A stretch of 39,462 bases of DNA from positions 1 to 39,462 of the forward strand of contig CAZMVD010000027.1 of NCBI GenBank assembly GCA_964569425.1, in the 5' to 3' direction. The notes beneath the pieces were generated by a model, which ran no database searches, was not told the DNA's origin, and saw only the letters and a program-made list of their open reading frames with translations. This stretch comes from JACQXM01 sp964569425 (lineage in GTDB: Bacteria > Planctomycetota > Phycisphaerae > UBA1845). Each line of letters opens with the position of its first letter. Within the stretch, counting starts at the first letter, position 1. Positions 17,001-25,799 of this stretch are shown here, piece by piece. Both the position numbers and the translations under genes were made by a program.

Positions 17001-17642
17001 ATGCTGCTTTGGGAAGCATTGCAACAGTTGTTAGCGCGACGGACCCCCGGCTCCAAGGAAGAGAACGGCGCTGCGCCGCCGCGACTGCCCTTTGACAAGC
17101 GGTGCGGCGCCATGACGCGGTCGGGCAAGCGATGCAAGGGGAAGATCGTGACCGGCTCGGATTATTGCCTTTTTCACGATCCGGTGATCGCGCAGCGGCG
17201 GCGTGAGCAGCGCGGCGCCGTCTCGGTGCGGCGCAAGCAGCGGCTCTCGCATCTGCCGGACGGCTACCTGCGCAAGCTGACGACGGTTCGATCGGTGGGT
17301 CAGGCGATGGATCGGCTTTATCGCGAGGTCCGCCTGGGAGTGATCACGCCGGAAATGGGCGGCGTGATGTTCACGATTCTCAACCGGTTGCTCGAATCGG
17401 GTTTGTGTGCGGGGATGGGCGCGGATGGCACGCTGCCGGTGCGCACCAAGGCGCATCGCCTCCGGCCACGGATGCGCGACCTGCTGACGCGGGCGGAAAA
17501 AGCGGCCTGGCAGCGTGCGGTGGAAAACGCCCCGGCGGTGCTCTCGTACAGCGAGGCGGCGCGGCAGCGTCAGACTCCCGGACCCGAGCGTCGGACGCTC
17601 AGCGCATCACCCGCCAAGGTGGCGCTGACGGCTGCTTCGTAA
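17001..17642 (+). CDS. Cys/His zinc-motif protein of unknown function
   Basis: 213 residues from the ATG at 17001, which has TGAGGAG at a good 8-base spacing; an in-frame ATG at 16995 and a GTG at 16992 are too close to it. Residues ~35-59 hold a C-x9-C-x10-C-x2-H motif (CGAMTRSGKRC and YCLFH). This resembles the small DUF5763-like or phage-associated CxAxTxxGxxC motif, probably a zinc-binding knuckle. The remainder is basic and helical (LSHLPDGYLRKLTTVRSVGQAMDRLYREVRLG), with an Arg-rich C-terminus. DNA or RNA binding is plausible from charge and motif but unproven. It converges on the HDOD gene with a 49-base gap. Confidence 0.7.
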   Translation: MLLWEALQQLLARRTPGSKEENGAAPPRLPFDKRCGAMTRSGKRCKGKIVTGSDYCLFHDPVIAQRRREQRGAVSVRRKQRLSHLPDGYLRKLTTVRSVGQAMDRLYREVRLGVITPEMGGVMFTILNRLLESGLCAGMGADGTLPVRTKAHRLRPRMRDLLTRAEKAAWQRAVENAPAVLSYSEAARQRQTPGPERRTLSASPAKVALTAAS

Positions 17643-17691
17643 TCAGGCAGGTGAGGTTCTGCCGCCGTTGCGGGGCGCCGCAGTTGGTCGA

Positions 17692-18768
17692 TCAATCGAA
17701 CGCGTCACGGAGGTCGTCGGGGAGGCGTTCGAGCAGTGCGACCATGCCGGGATGTTGCGCCAGGTTCAGTTGGCGCGCCGCTTCGGTATTCAGCAGGTCG
17801 AAGGGCATATAGGGCATGTAGCCCAGCAGTGACAGAATCATGTCGGTGAGCTGCAACTGCCAGCGTGGCCTGGCGAGGGGGTCGTCGGGCGCGGGTTGGC
17901 TGTGGTGGTCGGTGATCAGGGAGCGGAGGTCGTCGGGAAGTTTCCAGGCATCGGCGATCAACTCGCCGAATTCCTGGTGGCAGATCGCGCAGAAGTACTC
18001 AAAGGTGTCGTGGTCGATTTCGTAGGTGTATCCACCGACGGCCCGGTCGCCGCGCACCACGCGGAGCACGATCACATTACCGATGTCGTGCATCAGGCCC
18101 ATCAGCGAGGCGTCTTCCTCGTTGAGTCCGGTCAGTTTCGCCAGTCGGCGCATGACTTCGGCGGCGGCGATGGAGCGCGCCCAGAGCAGTTCGGCCCAGT
18201 CATCGGCGCCGCGTCCCTGGAAGACGGCGGAGCGCATCGATTCGTGCAACATGAGGGTGCGCAGCGCTCGGGTTCCCAGGCGGGAGGCGGCCGTTTGAAG
18301 GCTGGTGATTTTCTCGGCTCCACGGTAGTAGGCGGAGTTGGCCATGCGCAGCACCGCGGCGGCAATCACGGGGTCTTCGCCGATGGCGCGGGCCACATCG
18401 GAGAGGTTCGACTTAGGGTCGCGCAGCCGGGTCAACGCTTGTTCGGCCGCTTGAGCCAGGGGAGGGAGGTTGAGATTGTGGCCGTCAAAGTGGGAGACCA
18501 GCAGATTCTCGAGTGCGCGGCCTTCGGCATCGAGCTCGGGGCGATCGGGAAGCAAGGACGACGCGAAAGTGGGCTCGGCAGGCACCCACCACGGGGACTG
18601 CGCCTTCCCATCGGCGCTTTGCCGGAATGCAGAATCGTCGGCGGGATCAAGCGTGGCGACTGTCGCCGATTGGTGTGCGGCACGGCGCCGGTCGGCCGAC
18701 CTTGCGGTTTGCTGCTCCCGCGCGGCCGGACCGCTGATCATGCGGAAGACCCAATCCCAAAGTCCCAT
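17692..18768 (-). CDS. HDOD-domain signalling protein
   Basis: 358 residues. The start at 18768 (MGLWDWVFRM) has AAGGGGC upstream; an ATG at 18936 would add 56 residues unlike the family. Residues ~95-330 form an HDOD domain: LPPLAQAAEQAL, SDVARAIGEDPVIAAAVLRMANSA and a HDIGN motif in LMGLMHDIGNVIVLRV. HDOD domains are HD-related helical modules that generally lack full phosphohydrolase chemistry and act as signalling or scaffold units, often in c-di-GMP, motility or stress pathways. The N-terminal ~75 residues are charged low-complexity. No receiver or GGDEF domain is attached, so its partner is unknown. Confidence 0.88.
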   Translation of the reverse strand: MGLWDWVFRMISGPAAREQQTARSADRRRAAHQSATVATLDPADDSAFRQSADGKAQSPWWVPAEPTFASSLLPDRPELDAEGRALENLLVSHFDGHNLNLPPLAQAAEQALTRLRDPKSNLSDVARAIGEDPVIAAAVLRMANSAYYRGAEKITSLQTAASRLGTRALRTLMLHESMRSAVFQGRGADDWAELLWARSIAAAEVMRRLAKLTGLNEEDASLMGLMHDIGNVIVLRVVRGDRAVGGYTYEIDHDTFEYFCAICHQEFGELIADAWKLPDDLRSLITDHHSQPAPDDPLARPRWQLQLTDMILSLLGYMPYMPFDLLNTEAARQLNLAQHPGMVALLERLPDDLRDAFD

Positions 18769-19334
18769 CGTCAGCCCCTTGGCGTTCGCCTGGTTTCGAA
18801 TTCTGTGGATTGCGCGCGTGGTCTCTGGTGCCGCGCGGCCGGTGGTTTGCACCTTGGCCAGGGAATCGAATTGCAAACCGCCATCGTTTGCATCGTCACT
18901 TTGCCAGTCTCGCTTCCGTTTACCGGTTGAATCCATTTAGGCCCTATGGGGTGGGAGATGGGCGGCGCGATTTCCTTATGGGACGCAGGGTCAATCGTGC
19001 GAGTGCTTCGCACGCGATTCGCACGACATGCCAGACCACTTTCGCGGGGAGACGGGGAAAGAATACTGAAGCCATGACCGGTCGGGTGGGCGCGGCCCCG
19101 GTGTTGTTGCCGGACAGACGAAGCCGCGGTCCGATAGCCGTTTCGGGGGTGAGAGGTCGATCAATTCTTGGATTTCTTGCCCCGCGGGGGTAGACTTGAC
19201 CTTTCCACCGGATACGCTTCTGAATGGGGATATCCTCTGCAGCAGGCGTCCTCGGAAGGGGTAGGCGGAACCTGGCGGCGTGGGTGCGTGCCACTGGCGG
19301 CGGCGCCGCGGGGCATCCACGGTCGCGTGGTGAC
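18769..19334. other. Divergent intergenic region between HDOD gene and giant secreted protein gene
   Basis: No gene is supported here. An inverted repeat of 7-bp arms and 5-base loop (CGTGCGA-GTGCT-TCGCACG, 18996-19014) could be an operator or RNA hairpin. TTGACC near 19197 could serve as a -35 for the plus-strand gene, but no convincing -10 follows at proper spacing. The region must contain promoters for both divergent genes. Confidence 0.4.
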
Positions 19335-22300
19335 ATGAATTTGCCTGGAGATCCGACGTTGTTAGCAAGAAACCTGATCAGATTGTTGGGCGTGGCCGGA
19401 TTGGTGCTCCTGGGGGCGACGTTTGCGGATCCGGCTCGGGCACAGTTGCCGTGCGAATCGGCCTTGTTGCAAGGGAGCGCGTCCGCGTCGGGGGCGAATT
19501 TCGGCACGTCGATCGCGATGAGCGGCAATTTTGCGATTGTCGGCTCGGCGTCGGAAACGGACGACGCGATGGTTACCTCGGGCGCGGCGTATATTTTCGA
19601 ACGGACGCTTACCGGTTGGGTGGAGCGGGCCAGACTTCTCCGGACGGACGGCCAAAACGGCGATGAGGTGGGGAGAGCGGTGGCCATTGCGGGCGATGTC
19701 GCGATTGTCGGCGCGCCGGGTACGGATCGTCCGCCGATGCCTGTTTCGCCGCTGCTCGATTCCGGAGCAGCAATGATCTTCCGGCGTACGGGGGACACGT
19801 GGTCGCTGGAGGCAACGCTACGGCCGAGTGATGCGGCGACCGGCGACCGGTTCGGCTCGGCGGTGGCCATTGAGGGCGAGTGGGCACTGATCGGGGCCGA
19901 GAAAGTGGATTTGCTGGGCGTTGAACGGCGTGATGATATCGGGGCTGTTTACGTGTTTCGCAAGGAGGGGGCCACCTGGGTCGAGAAGCAGAGAATCATC
20001 CCTTCCGAGGCGAAAGCGGGAGATTCCCTTGGTTTTCGCCTGGTGATGGAGGGAGAGTGGGCGATTGTCAGCAGTCCCACGGGCAGAATAACGAGCGACC
20101 TGGGGGCGGATATCCAAGTTGGAACAGCGTACGTGTTACATCGCGATGTTGCGACCTGGAACGTGATGCAACGTCTGGTAGCCTCGGATCAAGCCAGTGG
20201 AAAGAGTTTCGGTTTCGCGTTGTCTATTCGAGGTGAGGCTGCGGCGATCACCGATCGTAGCAACGCGAGTCAACGTGCCTACGTCTTTCGGCGTGACGGG
20301 ATGCAATGGGTAGAGGAGGCGACTTTCCGGGGCAGCGATACCGCTCAAAACGATCAATTCGGCAGTTCCATAGCGATTGATGATGATCTGATCGTGGTCG
20401 GGGCCGTACTCGATGACGATAACGGCCTTTCTAATTCCGGGACGGTCTTTGTGTTTGAGCGCGGTGCGGGCGGATGGGCGGAAACAGGCAAGTTGTTCCC
20501 GCTGCCGGCGGACCGAATTGCCTCCGGCCGTTTCGGAAATGCGGCCGCCATCGAAGGGAACTACGTCCTTTGCAGCTCCATTACCGGGTCCGGTCAGCCG
20601 GGTTCCGTGTTCGCCTTCACGATCGACGTGGTCGACGATTGCAATGCCAACAGCATCTCCGACGATTGCGAGGTTCACGACGGCAGCGCGACCGACGCCA
20701 ACGGAAACGGCACGATCGATTCCTGCGAATGTACACTCGACGCGGGATGCAATGACGACATCGCGTGCACCACGGACAGTTGCAACCAGGTGACCAGCCG
20801 CTGCGTGTTTACCATCAACGCCGGATTCTGCCTGATCGGCGGGCAGTGCTTCGCCACCGGCACGACCAATCCGGCCAACGAGTGCCAGGTGTGCAACTCC
20901 GCGGCGCTGAACTCCAACTGGAGCAGCAAGGCCGACGGCGTTTCCTGCACGCCGGACGCCAACGACTGCACGGACGACGTGTGTGCGGCGGGCGCCTGCA
21001 CGCATCCGAATTCGACGGCGGGCACGCCCTGCGGCAGCCCGGCGGACACCGACTGCAACAACCCCGACACCTGCGATGGGTCGGGGTTGTGCCTCAATAA
21101 TCTGGAGCCGGACGGCACGCCGTGCACGGACGACGGATTGTTCTGCACGGGACTGGAACGGTGCACCAGCGGGATGTGTCGGTCGGCGGGCGACCCGTGC
21201 ACCGCCAATCCGGTCAACCGTACGTGCGACGAGTCCCTCAACCAGTGCGTGGTGTGCCTGATCGATCCGGACTGCGACGACGGCAACGACTGCACCGACG
21301 ATCTGTGCGTCGCAGGCGCATGTCAGAACCCCAACTTCGCGGCGGGCACGGCCTGCGGCGATCAGACCAATACCGACTGCACCAACCCGGATTCGTGCAA
21401 CGGATCCGGCGTGTGTCAGGCGAACCACGAGGCGAACGGCACGCCGTGCACGGATGACGGCGTGTTCTGCAATGGCGATGAGTTTTGCCAAGGTGGCGTG
21501 TGCCAGCCTTCGGGCATCGACCCGTGCGCGGCCACGCCCGCGACGCCGACCTGCGACGAGGCCAACGACCGGTGCATCTTCTGCCAGAGCGACACCGAAT
21601 GCGACGACGGCCTGGAGTGCACGGACGATTTCTGCGACGCGGATGGGCTGTGCGTGAACGACCCGTTGCCCGGCGGAACGGCGTGCGGCGATCCCGCGGA
21701 CACCGACTGCACGAATCCGGATACGTGCGACGGGGCGGGCGTATGCCTGTCGAACCACGAAGCCAACGGCACCGCGTGCACGGATGACGGGCTGTTCTGC
21801 ACCGGGCTGGAGCAGTGCCAGAACGGCGTGTGCCAGTCGGCGGGCAATCCGTGCACCGGGGGTACGAGCTGCAACGAAGATGCCGACAAGTGCGATTGCA
21901 CGACCAACCAGCAGTGCAGCGACGGATTGTTCTGCAACGGAGTGGAAGTTTGCGACAACGGCACCTGCGGACCGGGCGCCGCCCCCTGTTCGGGTGTGAA
22001 CAAAGTGTGCATTGAGGCAACGGATCAGTGCGTGCAGTGCACGGTGGCGGCGGACTGCAACGACGGGCTATTCTGCACCGGCACCAAAAGCTGCGTGAGC
22101 AATATCTGCCTGCAAAGCGGAAACCCGTGCACGGCTCAGGGGCTGGTGTGCAATGAGAACGCCGACCGCTGTGATTGCGATGACCACGGCGACTGTTCGG
22201 ACGGGTTGTTCTGCAACGGTGCGGAACAGTGCGTCAACGGGGTGTGCCAGCCGGCGAGCAATCCGTGCGCGGCGGGTACGACCTGCGACGAACGCGATAA

Positions 22301-23087
22301 CCGTTGTATCGAGTGCCAGACCGGTGCGGAGTGCAATGACGGCAATCCGTGCACGGCGGACACCTGCCCCAACGGGCAGTGCGTGCATACCGTCATCGCC
22401 GCCTGCCGGGATACCGACGGCGACGGCGTGAACAACGAGGATGACCGCTGTCCCGGCACGCCGCCGGGTTCCACGGTGGACGCCGACGGATGCGCGGTCT
22501 TCCAACGCGACACCGACGACGACGGCGTGACCGACGACATGGACCTTTGCCCGAACACACCGGTGAACGAGCGGGTGCTGGTTGATGAGGACGGTTGCAG
22601 TCCCAGCCAACTCGATGACGACGGCGACGGCGTCAGCAACGCCCAAGATCAGTGTCCGCAGACGCCTGCCGGGCAGAACGTGGATGCGTTCGGATGCAGC
22701 TCGTCGCAGCGCGACGACGACGGTGACGGCGTGCCCAACGGGCGGGACTTCTGCCCCAACACGCCGCTCGGTTCGGAAGTGGACGACCGCGGTTGCGCCG
22801 CGTCCCAACGCGATGCAGACGGGGACGGCGTGCCCGACGGTCTGGATCTGTGCCCCGGCACGCCGCCCGGATCCGCGGTGGATTCCAACGGCTGCCCGAT
22901 CATTCCGAGCAATGACAACAACAACGGCAACGGAAACGCAAACGACAATGACAACGACAACGGCAGCGGCCGGCCGACACCGGTGGGGCCGATCTGCGGA
23001 TTGCTGGGAATGCTGAACTGGGTAGTCCTTTGCCTGGGACTGGTCGGGATGCGCCGCCTGCACCGCCGGCGGGGCTGCGTCCGGTGA
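19335..23087 (+). CDS. Giant secreted repeat protein (FG-GAP, Cys-rich and TSP3 repeats, C-terminal sorting-like tail)
   Basis: 1250 residues from the ATG at 19335, chosen because a signal peptide (~1-36, ending DPARA) follows at once; upstream in-frame starts would place ~37 basic residues before it. Residues ~45-430 are about seven ~50-55-residue FG-GAP/integrin-propeller repeats (ANFGTSIAMSGNFAIVGS; FGSSIAIDDDLIVVGA). Residues ~435-1020 are Cys-rich with a 108-110-residue higher-order period (DDGLFCTG...C; CDxxDC.DG.xCT). Residues ~1024-1193 are five thrombospondin type 3-like calcium repeats (DxDGDGVxDxxDxCPxTPxG). The tail is Asn/Asp/Gly-rich, then PICG, a hydrophobic stretch and RRLHRRRG, like a CTERM-type anchoring or sorting signal. 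Probably a calcium-dependent surface adhesin or structural protein; no enzyme domain is seen. Confidence 0.88.
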   Translation: MNLPGDPTLLARNLIRLLGVAGLVLLGATFADPARAQLPCESALLQGSASASGANFGTSIAMSGNFAIVGSASETDDAMVTSGAAYIFERTLTGWVERARLLRTDGQNGDEVGRAVAIAGDVAIVGAPGTDRPPMPVSPLLDSGAAMIFRRTGDTWSLEATLRPSDAATGDRFGSAVAIEGEWALIGAEKVDLLGVERRDDIGAVYVFRKEGATWVEKQRIIPSEAKAGDSLGFRLVMEGEWAIVSSPTGRITSDLGADIQVGTAYVLHRDVATWNVMQRLVASDQASGKSFGFALSIRGEAAAITDRSNASQRAYVFRRDGMQWVEEATFRGSDTAQNDQFGSSIAIDDDLIVVGAVLDDDNGLSNSGTVFVFERGAGGWAETGKLFPLPADRIASGRFGNAAAIEGNYVLCSSITGSGQPGSVFAFTIDVVDDCNANSISDDCEVHDGSATDANGNGTIDSCECTLDAGCNDDIACTTDSCNQVTSRCVFTINAGFCLIGGQCFATGTTNPANECQVCNSAALNSNWSSKADGVSCTPDANDCTDDVCAAGACTHPNSTAGTPCGSPADTDCNNPDTCDGSGLCLNNLEPDGTPCTDDGLFCTGLERCTSGMCRSAGDPCTANPVNRTCDESLNQCVVCLIDPDCDDGNDCTDDLCVAGACQNPNFAAGTACGDQTNTDCTNPDSCNGSGVCQANHEANGTPCTDDGVFCNGDEFCQGGVCQPSGIDPCAATPATPTCDEANDRCIFCQSDTECDDGLECTDDFCDADGLCVNDPLPGGTACGDPADTDCTNPDTCDGAGVCLSNHEANGTACTDDGLFCTGLEQCQNGVCQSAGNPCTGGTSCNEDADKCDCTTNQQCSDGLFCNGVEVCDNGTCGPGAAPCSGVNKVCIEATDQCVQCTVAADCNDGLFCTGTKSCVSNICLQSGNPCTAQGLVCNENADRCDCDDHGDCSDGLFCNGAEQCVNGVCQPASNPCAAGTTCDERDNRCIECQTGAECNDGNPCTADTCPNGQCVHTVIAACRDTDGDGVNNEDDRCPGTPPGSTVDADGCAVFQRDTDDDGVTDDMDLCPNTPVNERVLVDEDGCSPSQLDDDGDGVSNAQDQCPQTPAGQNVDAFGCSSSQRDDDGDGVPNGRDFCPNTPLGSEVDDRGCAASQRDADGDGVPDGLDLCPGTPPGSAVDSNGCPIIPSNDNNNGNGNANDNDNDNGSGRPTPVGPICGLLGMLNWVVLCLGLVGMRRLHRRRGCVR
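21127..21780 (+). repeat. Long-period internal repeat inside the giant protein gene
   Basis: Two successive units of 324 (21127-21450) and 330 (21451-21780) bases begin at equivalent CGGAxGACGG sequences and encode the same ordered Cys pattern. Each ends in a block around TDCTNPDxCxGxGVC and NHEANGTxCT. A partial earlier copy (from ~20950) and shortened later copies (to ~22110) are recognisable, so the array probably grew by duplication of a ~109-residue unit. Confidence 0.7.
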
Positions 23088-23135
23088 AGCACGCGGCCTG
23101 ATCGTGCCGCTGGTCTTTAAGGAACGCGCTGAAGC

Positions 23136-23753
23136 TTATGGTTTGGCGGCGGGCGGCGCGTCGGCGGATTTCTCGGCGGGCGGGGGTGCTTGCTCCCGGG
23201 TGATTCGACCGGCCATGATGCCCCCATAGTTCTTTTCGTTCGACAGCCACACGCCGCTGTAGAAGTCGCGGTAAAACATGACCCGCGCGGAGTAGGTGCC
23301 GAGCATGGGCACGCCGACGTCGTCGAGCGTCATGACCGGGGTATCGCCCGACCAGATCACGCGCACCGGAACGGGAACGGTCACGTCCTTGTCCTGGGCG
23401 ATCTGAATGCGGGCGTTGACCAGCCAGTAATCCTCGGCGAGGCGGGTCACGCTGGTAATGGTGTAGCGCTCTTCCTTGGGCGCGGTAAGCGGCTCTGCGC
23501 CGGCCAGTCCCTTTTCGCCGGTCATCTGCCAGACGCCGGTGAGGGTGGCGCCGGTGAGCATTTCGCGGAATTCTTTTTCGAGGTCGGCTTTGGTGCGCGA
23601 TTTCTTGGCACCCTCGGGGGCCGCAGGCGCGGCTGGGGCGGGCGCCGGGTGGGGCGAGGGCGCGGCCGGCTCGGGAGTCTGCGCGACCACACGAGCGGAC
23701 ATCGCCAGCAAAACGGCACCTGTGAAGACGGTCGGCACGAGCATTCGAGTCAT
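23136..23753 (-). CDS. Conserved periplasmic protein of planctomycete type
   Basis: 205 residues. A signal peptide (~1-24, ending VVA|QTPEP) is followed by a Pro/Ala-rich linker (~25-48) and a single domain (~60-185). That domain carries TGVWQMT, EERYTITSV, EDYWLVNARI, DVTVPVPVRVIWSGDTPVMTLDDV and GTYSARVMFYRDFYSGVW. From memory this set recurs in planctomycete hypothetical proteins, but no function is established. It begins 19 bases after the stop of the PQQ-like propeller gene and is very likely in the same transcript, suggesting the two act together in the periplasm. The C-terminus is again Pro/Ala/Lys-rich. Confidence 0.78.
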   Translation of the reverse strand: MTRMLVPTVFTGAVLLAMSARVVAQTPEPAAPSPHPAPAPAAPAAPEGAKKSRTKADLEKEFREMLTGATLTGVWQMTGEKGLAGAEPLTAPKEERYTITSVTRLAEDYWLVNARIQIAQDKDVTVPVPVRVIWSGDTPVMTLDDVGVPMLGTYSARVMFYRDFYSGVWLSNEKNYGGIMAGRITREQAPPPAEKSADAPPAAKP

Positions 23754-23772
23754 GGCAGGGGGACCCTCCGGA

Positions 23773-24984
23773 TCAGTCTTTCAGGTTCAGGCAGATCGCT
23801 TTTTCCAGGTTGCGGGCGTATAGCTTGCCGCGGTGAAGCACGGGCACGGTCCAGCAGCGTCCGTCGAGAATTTGGGATTGCGTGACCGGCTCGAAGCCGC
23901 CGGTACCGGCCTTTGCGATCTGAAGCTCGCCCTTTTCGGTCAACAGATAAAACCAGCCGTCCGCGAGCACCAGCGTGCCGTTGGGGATGCGCCGCTTGCG
24001 CCAATGTTCCTTGCCGGTGAGAAAGTCCACGCAGATCAGGTCTTTCTGATCGCTGGCGTACAGGCTGCCTTCGTGCAGAATCGCCGACTGGAACTTGTTG
24101 AGCAGGACCTTGCTGCGCCACACTTCGTCCGCCGCGAGCTTGTCACCGTCCTTGCGAAGCTTGAGCAGTGCACAGCCGGTCTGGTAGCCGGAGCCGAGGA
24201 ACAGGTAACCGTCGTGGAATATCGGGGCCGCGGCGTTGACTTCCCAATCCGTCTTCCAGGGCAGGTGATAGACGAGGCGACCGTTGCCGGCCTCGACGAT
24301 CATCGCCGAATTGCCGTTGAAGCCGACGATGTAGCGCTTCCCCTCGAAAGTGAACGGATAGGGCGTGGCGTAGCCCACGGGGTCTTCACCGGTTCTCCAT
24401 CGTACTTTTCCCGAGACCTTGTCGAAAGCGACGAGCCCGCCGTCGCTCTTGCCGCCGGAGGCGACGGCCATGTCGCCTTCGATGAGCACCGACCCGCTGT
24501 ATCCCCACTGGGGCATGTGGGAGAATTGTGTCGACCAGATTTCCTCGCCGTTTTCGGTGTTGAGGCACACGAGTTTGCCGCGCGCACCGAGCATGTAGAG
24601 GCGGTTTTCGTCGATGGTGGGGGTGGCGCGGGGACCGTCACCGCCTTGCCGCTCGGGGTATTCCTCCTCGAATGCCCGCTCCCAGAGCACCTTTCCGGTG
24701 TCGGCGTGCAGGCAGAAGATGACCTGCTGTTTGTTCCTGGTTCCGGCGGTGTAGACGCGGTCGCCGACGCAGGCGAAGGCGCTGAATCCGGCGCCGATTT
24801 TGGTTTCCCACACCTGGGGAATGGTGCCCGACCAAGTGGTCTTCAGGCCTTTTTCCTGGCTGATGCCGTCGTGCCGGGGGCCGAGGAAATTCGGCCAATC
24901 GGCCTGCGCGGCGCCGCTGAGGGCGCTGCACAATACCAGGATCGTCGCCAACGGCTTGGTCAGTTTGTTTCGGCGTACCGGCAT
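23773..24984 (-). CDS. Secreted PQQ-like (BamB-type) beta-propeller protein
   Basis: 403 residues with a signal peptide (MPVRRNKLTKPLATILVLCSALSGAAQA, ~1-28) followed by DWPNFLGPRHDG, an opening typical of planctomycete PQQ-like propellers. Repeats of the form GKVLWE, GKLVCLNTENGEEIWS, GLVAFDKVSGKVRWR, GRLVYHLPWKTDWE and LICVDFLTGKEHWRKR run through residues ~55-395 and would form the blades of a beta-propeller. This fold occurs in PQQ dehydrogenases and in BamB; no quinoprotein catalytic residues are evident, so a scaffold or binding role is more likely. It is the first gene of a probable pair with the conserved periplasmic protein 19 bases downstream. Confidence 0.88.
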   Translation of the reverse strand: MPVRRNKLTKPLATILVLCSALSGAAQADWPNFLGPRHDGISQEKGLKTTWSGTIPQVWETKIGAGFSAFACVGDRVYTAGTRNKQQVIFCLHADTGKVLWERAFEEEYPERQGGDGPRATPTIDENRLYMLGARGKLVCLNTENGEEIWSTQFSHMPQWGYSGSVLIEGDMAVASGGKSDGGLVAFDKVSGKVRWRTGEDPVGYATPYPFTFEGKRYIVGFNGNSAMIVEAGNGRLVYHLPWKTDWEVNAAAPIFHDGYLFLGSGYQTGCALLKLRKDGDKLAADEVWRSKVLLNKFQSAILHEGSLYASDQKDLICVDFLTGKEHWRKRRIPNGTLVLADGWFYLLTEKGELQIAKAGTGGFEPVTQSQILDGRCWTVPVLHRGKLYARNLEKAICLNLKD

Positions 24985-25069
24985 GTACTATCTCCTAAAG
25001 GTTCAGGTGTTGCCTTTCAAGGTTCCGGCCGCACGCGGATTGCCGACCGAGTGCGCGCCGCTGCTGGAT

Positions 25070-25372
25070 TCAGGAATCTAAGTCGTCGGTATCGACGTAT
25101 ATTTCGGCCCATCGGTCCTGCGCGACGCGCAGGACCACGTGATCGATCTGCCCGCGCGTTCCGCCCGGCGCCCGCAGGCAGCGGACGCCGATTTCCGCCC
25201 CGGGGCAGAGGGCGGAGCGGACGGTCGCATCTCCCAACCACTCGCGGAGCACGCCCCCGAAGCGCCGCCCCGCGTACCGGATGGTAATCGTGTCGCCGTG
25301 ATCGACCACTTCTTCCACGATGAAGCGCTCGTAGTCCGGCGGTATGGTCTGTTCGTCCATCATGGTCGCCAT
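25070..25372 (-). CDS. Small hypothetical protein
   Basis: 100 residues, acidic, with no signal peptide and no membrane segment. Predicted beta-strand pattern in FIVEEVVDHGDTITIRYAGRRFGG and a middle block VRCLRAPGG, ending VLRVAQDRWAEIYVDTDDLDS. No family was recognised. It starts 25 bases after the pseudo-receiver gene on the same strand, so co-transcription is likely. Start alternatives lie at 25363 and 25360; no strong ribosome-binding site distinguishes them. Considered real from its frame length, codon use and tight spacing. Confidence 0.6.
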   Translation of the reverse strand: MATMMDEQTIPPDYERFIVEEVVDHGDTITIRYAGRRFGGVLREWLGDATVRSALCPGAEIGVRCLRAPGGTRGQIDHVVLRVAQDRWAEIYVDTDDLDS

Positions 25373-25397
25373 GGCCCGGCCGGTGCGCGCCCTGGGC

Positions 25398-25799
25398 TCA
25401 AGTCTTCGCTGCCGGCGACTGCGTCAGGATCGGCGCCAGTGCGGCGATGGTCTCCGGACGATCGAGCGCCGCCTTGCCGAAGCCGGGTCGCGCGCCCAGG
25501 GCCACTGCGGTCTCCTGGGCGTCCGCATAATTGCTGACCAGCATGACCGGGACGTTCCGCGTCTGCGGATCGGTCTGCATGCGGCGAATCAGGTCGAGCC
25601 CCTCGGCGCCGTCGGCATCGAATACCCGGTTGGCCAGCACCAGGGCGTAGTGATCGCTGCGCAACGCGGCGAAGGCCTCGTCGATCGTGTGCGCCCGCTG
25701 CACCGCCGCTCCGAAGCGCTGGGACAACATGGCCGAAATGTTTCCGTGATCCATGTTGCATTGGCCCACGTCCAGTACCCTTGGTGGTTCGGCGTTCAT
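25398..25799 (-). CDS. Pseudo-receiver (response-regulator-like) domain protein
   Basis: 133 residues. The ATG at 25799 has GGGAG about 9 bases upstream; an ATG at 25901 would add 34 atypical residues. The fold follows a CheY-like receiver: beta1 VLDVGQC, beta3 YALVLAN, the DGAEGLDLIRRM helix, beta4 VPVMLVSNY with Ser89, and PGFGK with Lys109. The phosphoacceptor aspartate at the end of beta3 is replaced by Asn57 (LVLANRVF), and the beta1 acidic pair is reduced. Such receivers usually cannot be phosphorylated in the normal way and act as constitutive or ligand-gated interaction modules. There is no output domain. It lies between the FtsX-type permease gene and a small hypothetical in the same direction. 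Confidence 0.75.
   Translation of the reverse strand: MNAEPPRVLDVGQCNMDHGNISAMLSQRFGAAVQRAHTIDEAFAALRSDHYALVLANRVFDADGAEGLDLIRRMQTDPQTRNVPVMLVSNYADAQETAVALGARPGFGKAALDRPETIAALAPILTQSPAAKT

Noticed and set aside
20136..21758. 540-codon minus-strand open frame
   Set aside because: Antisense to the giant secreted protein; repetitive Arg/Ala/Val translation mirrors the coding repeats.
22068..23063. 331-codon minus-strand open frame
   Set aside because: Antisense shadow of the Cys-rich and TSP3 repeats.
23833..25287. 484-codon plus-strand open frame
   Set aside because: Antisense to the PQQ-like propeller and the small hypothetical gene.
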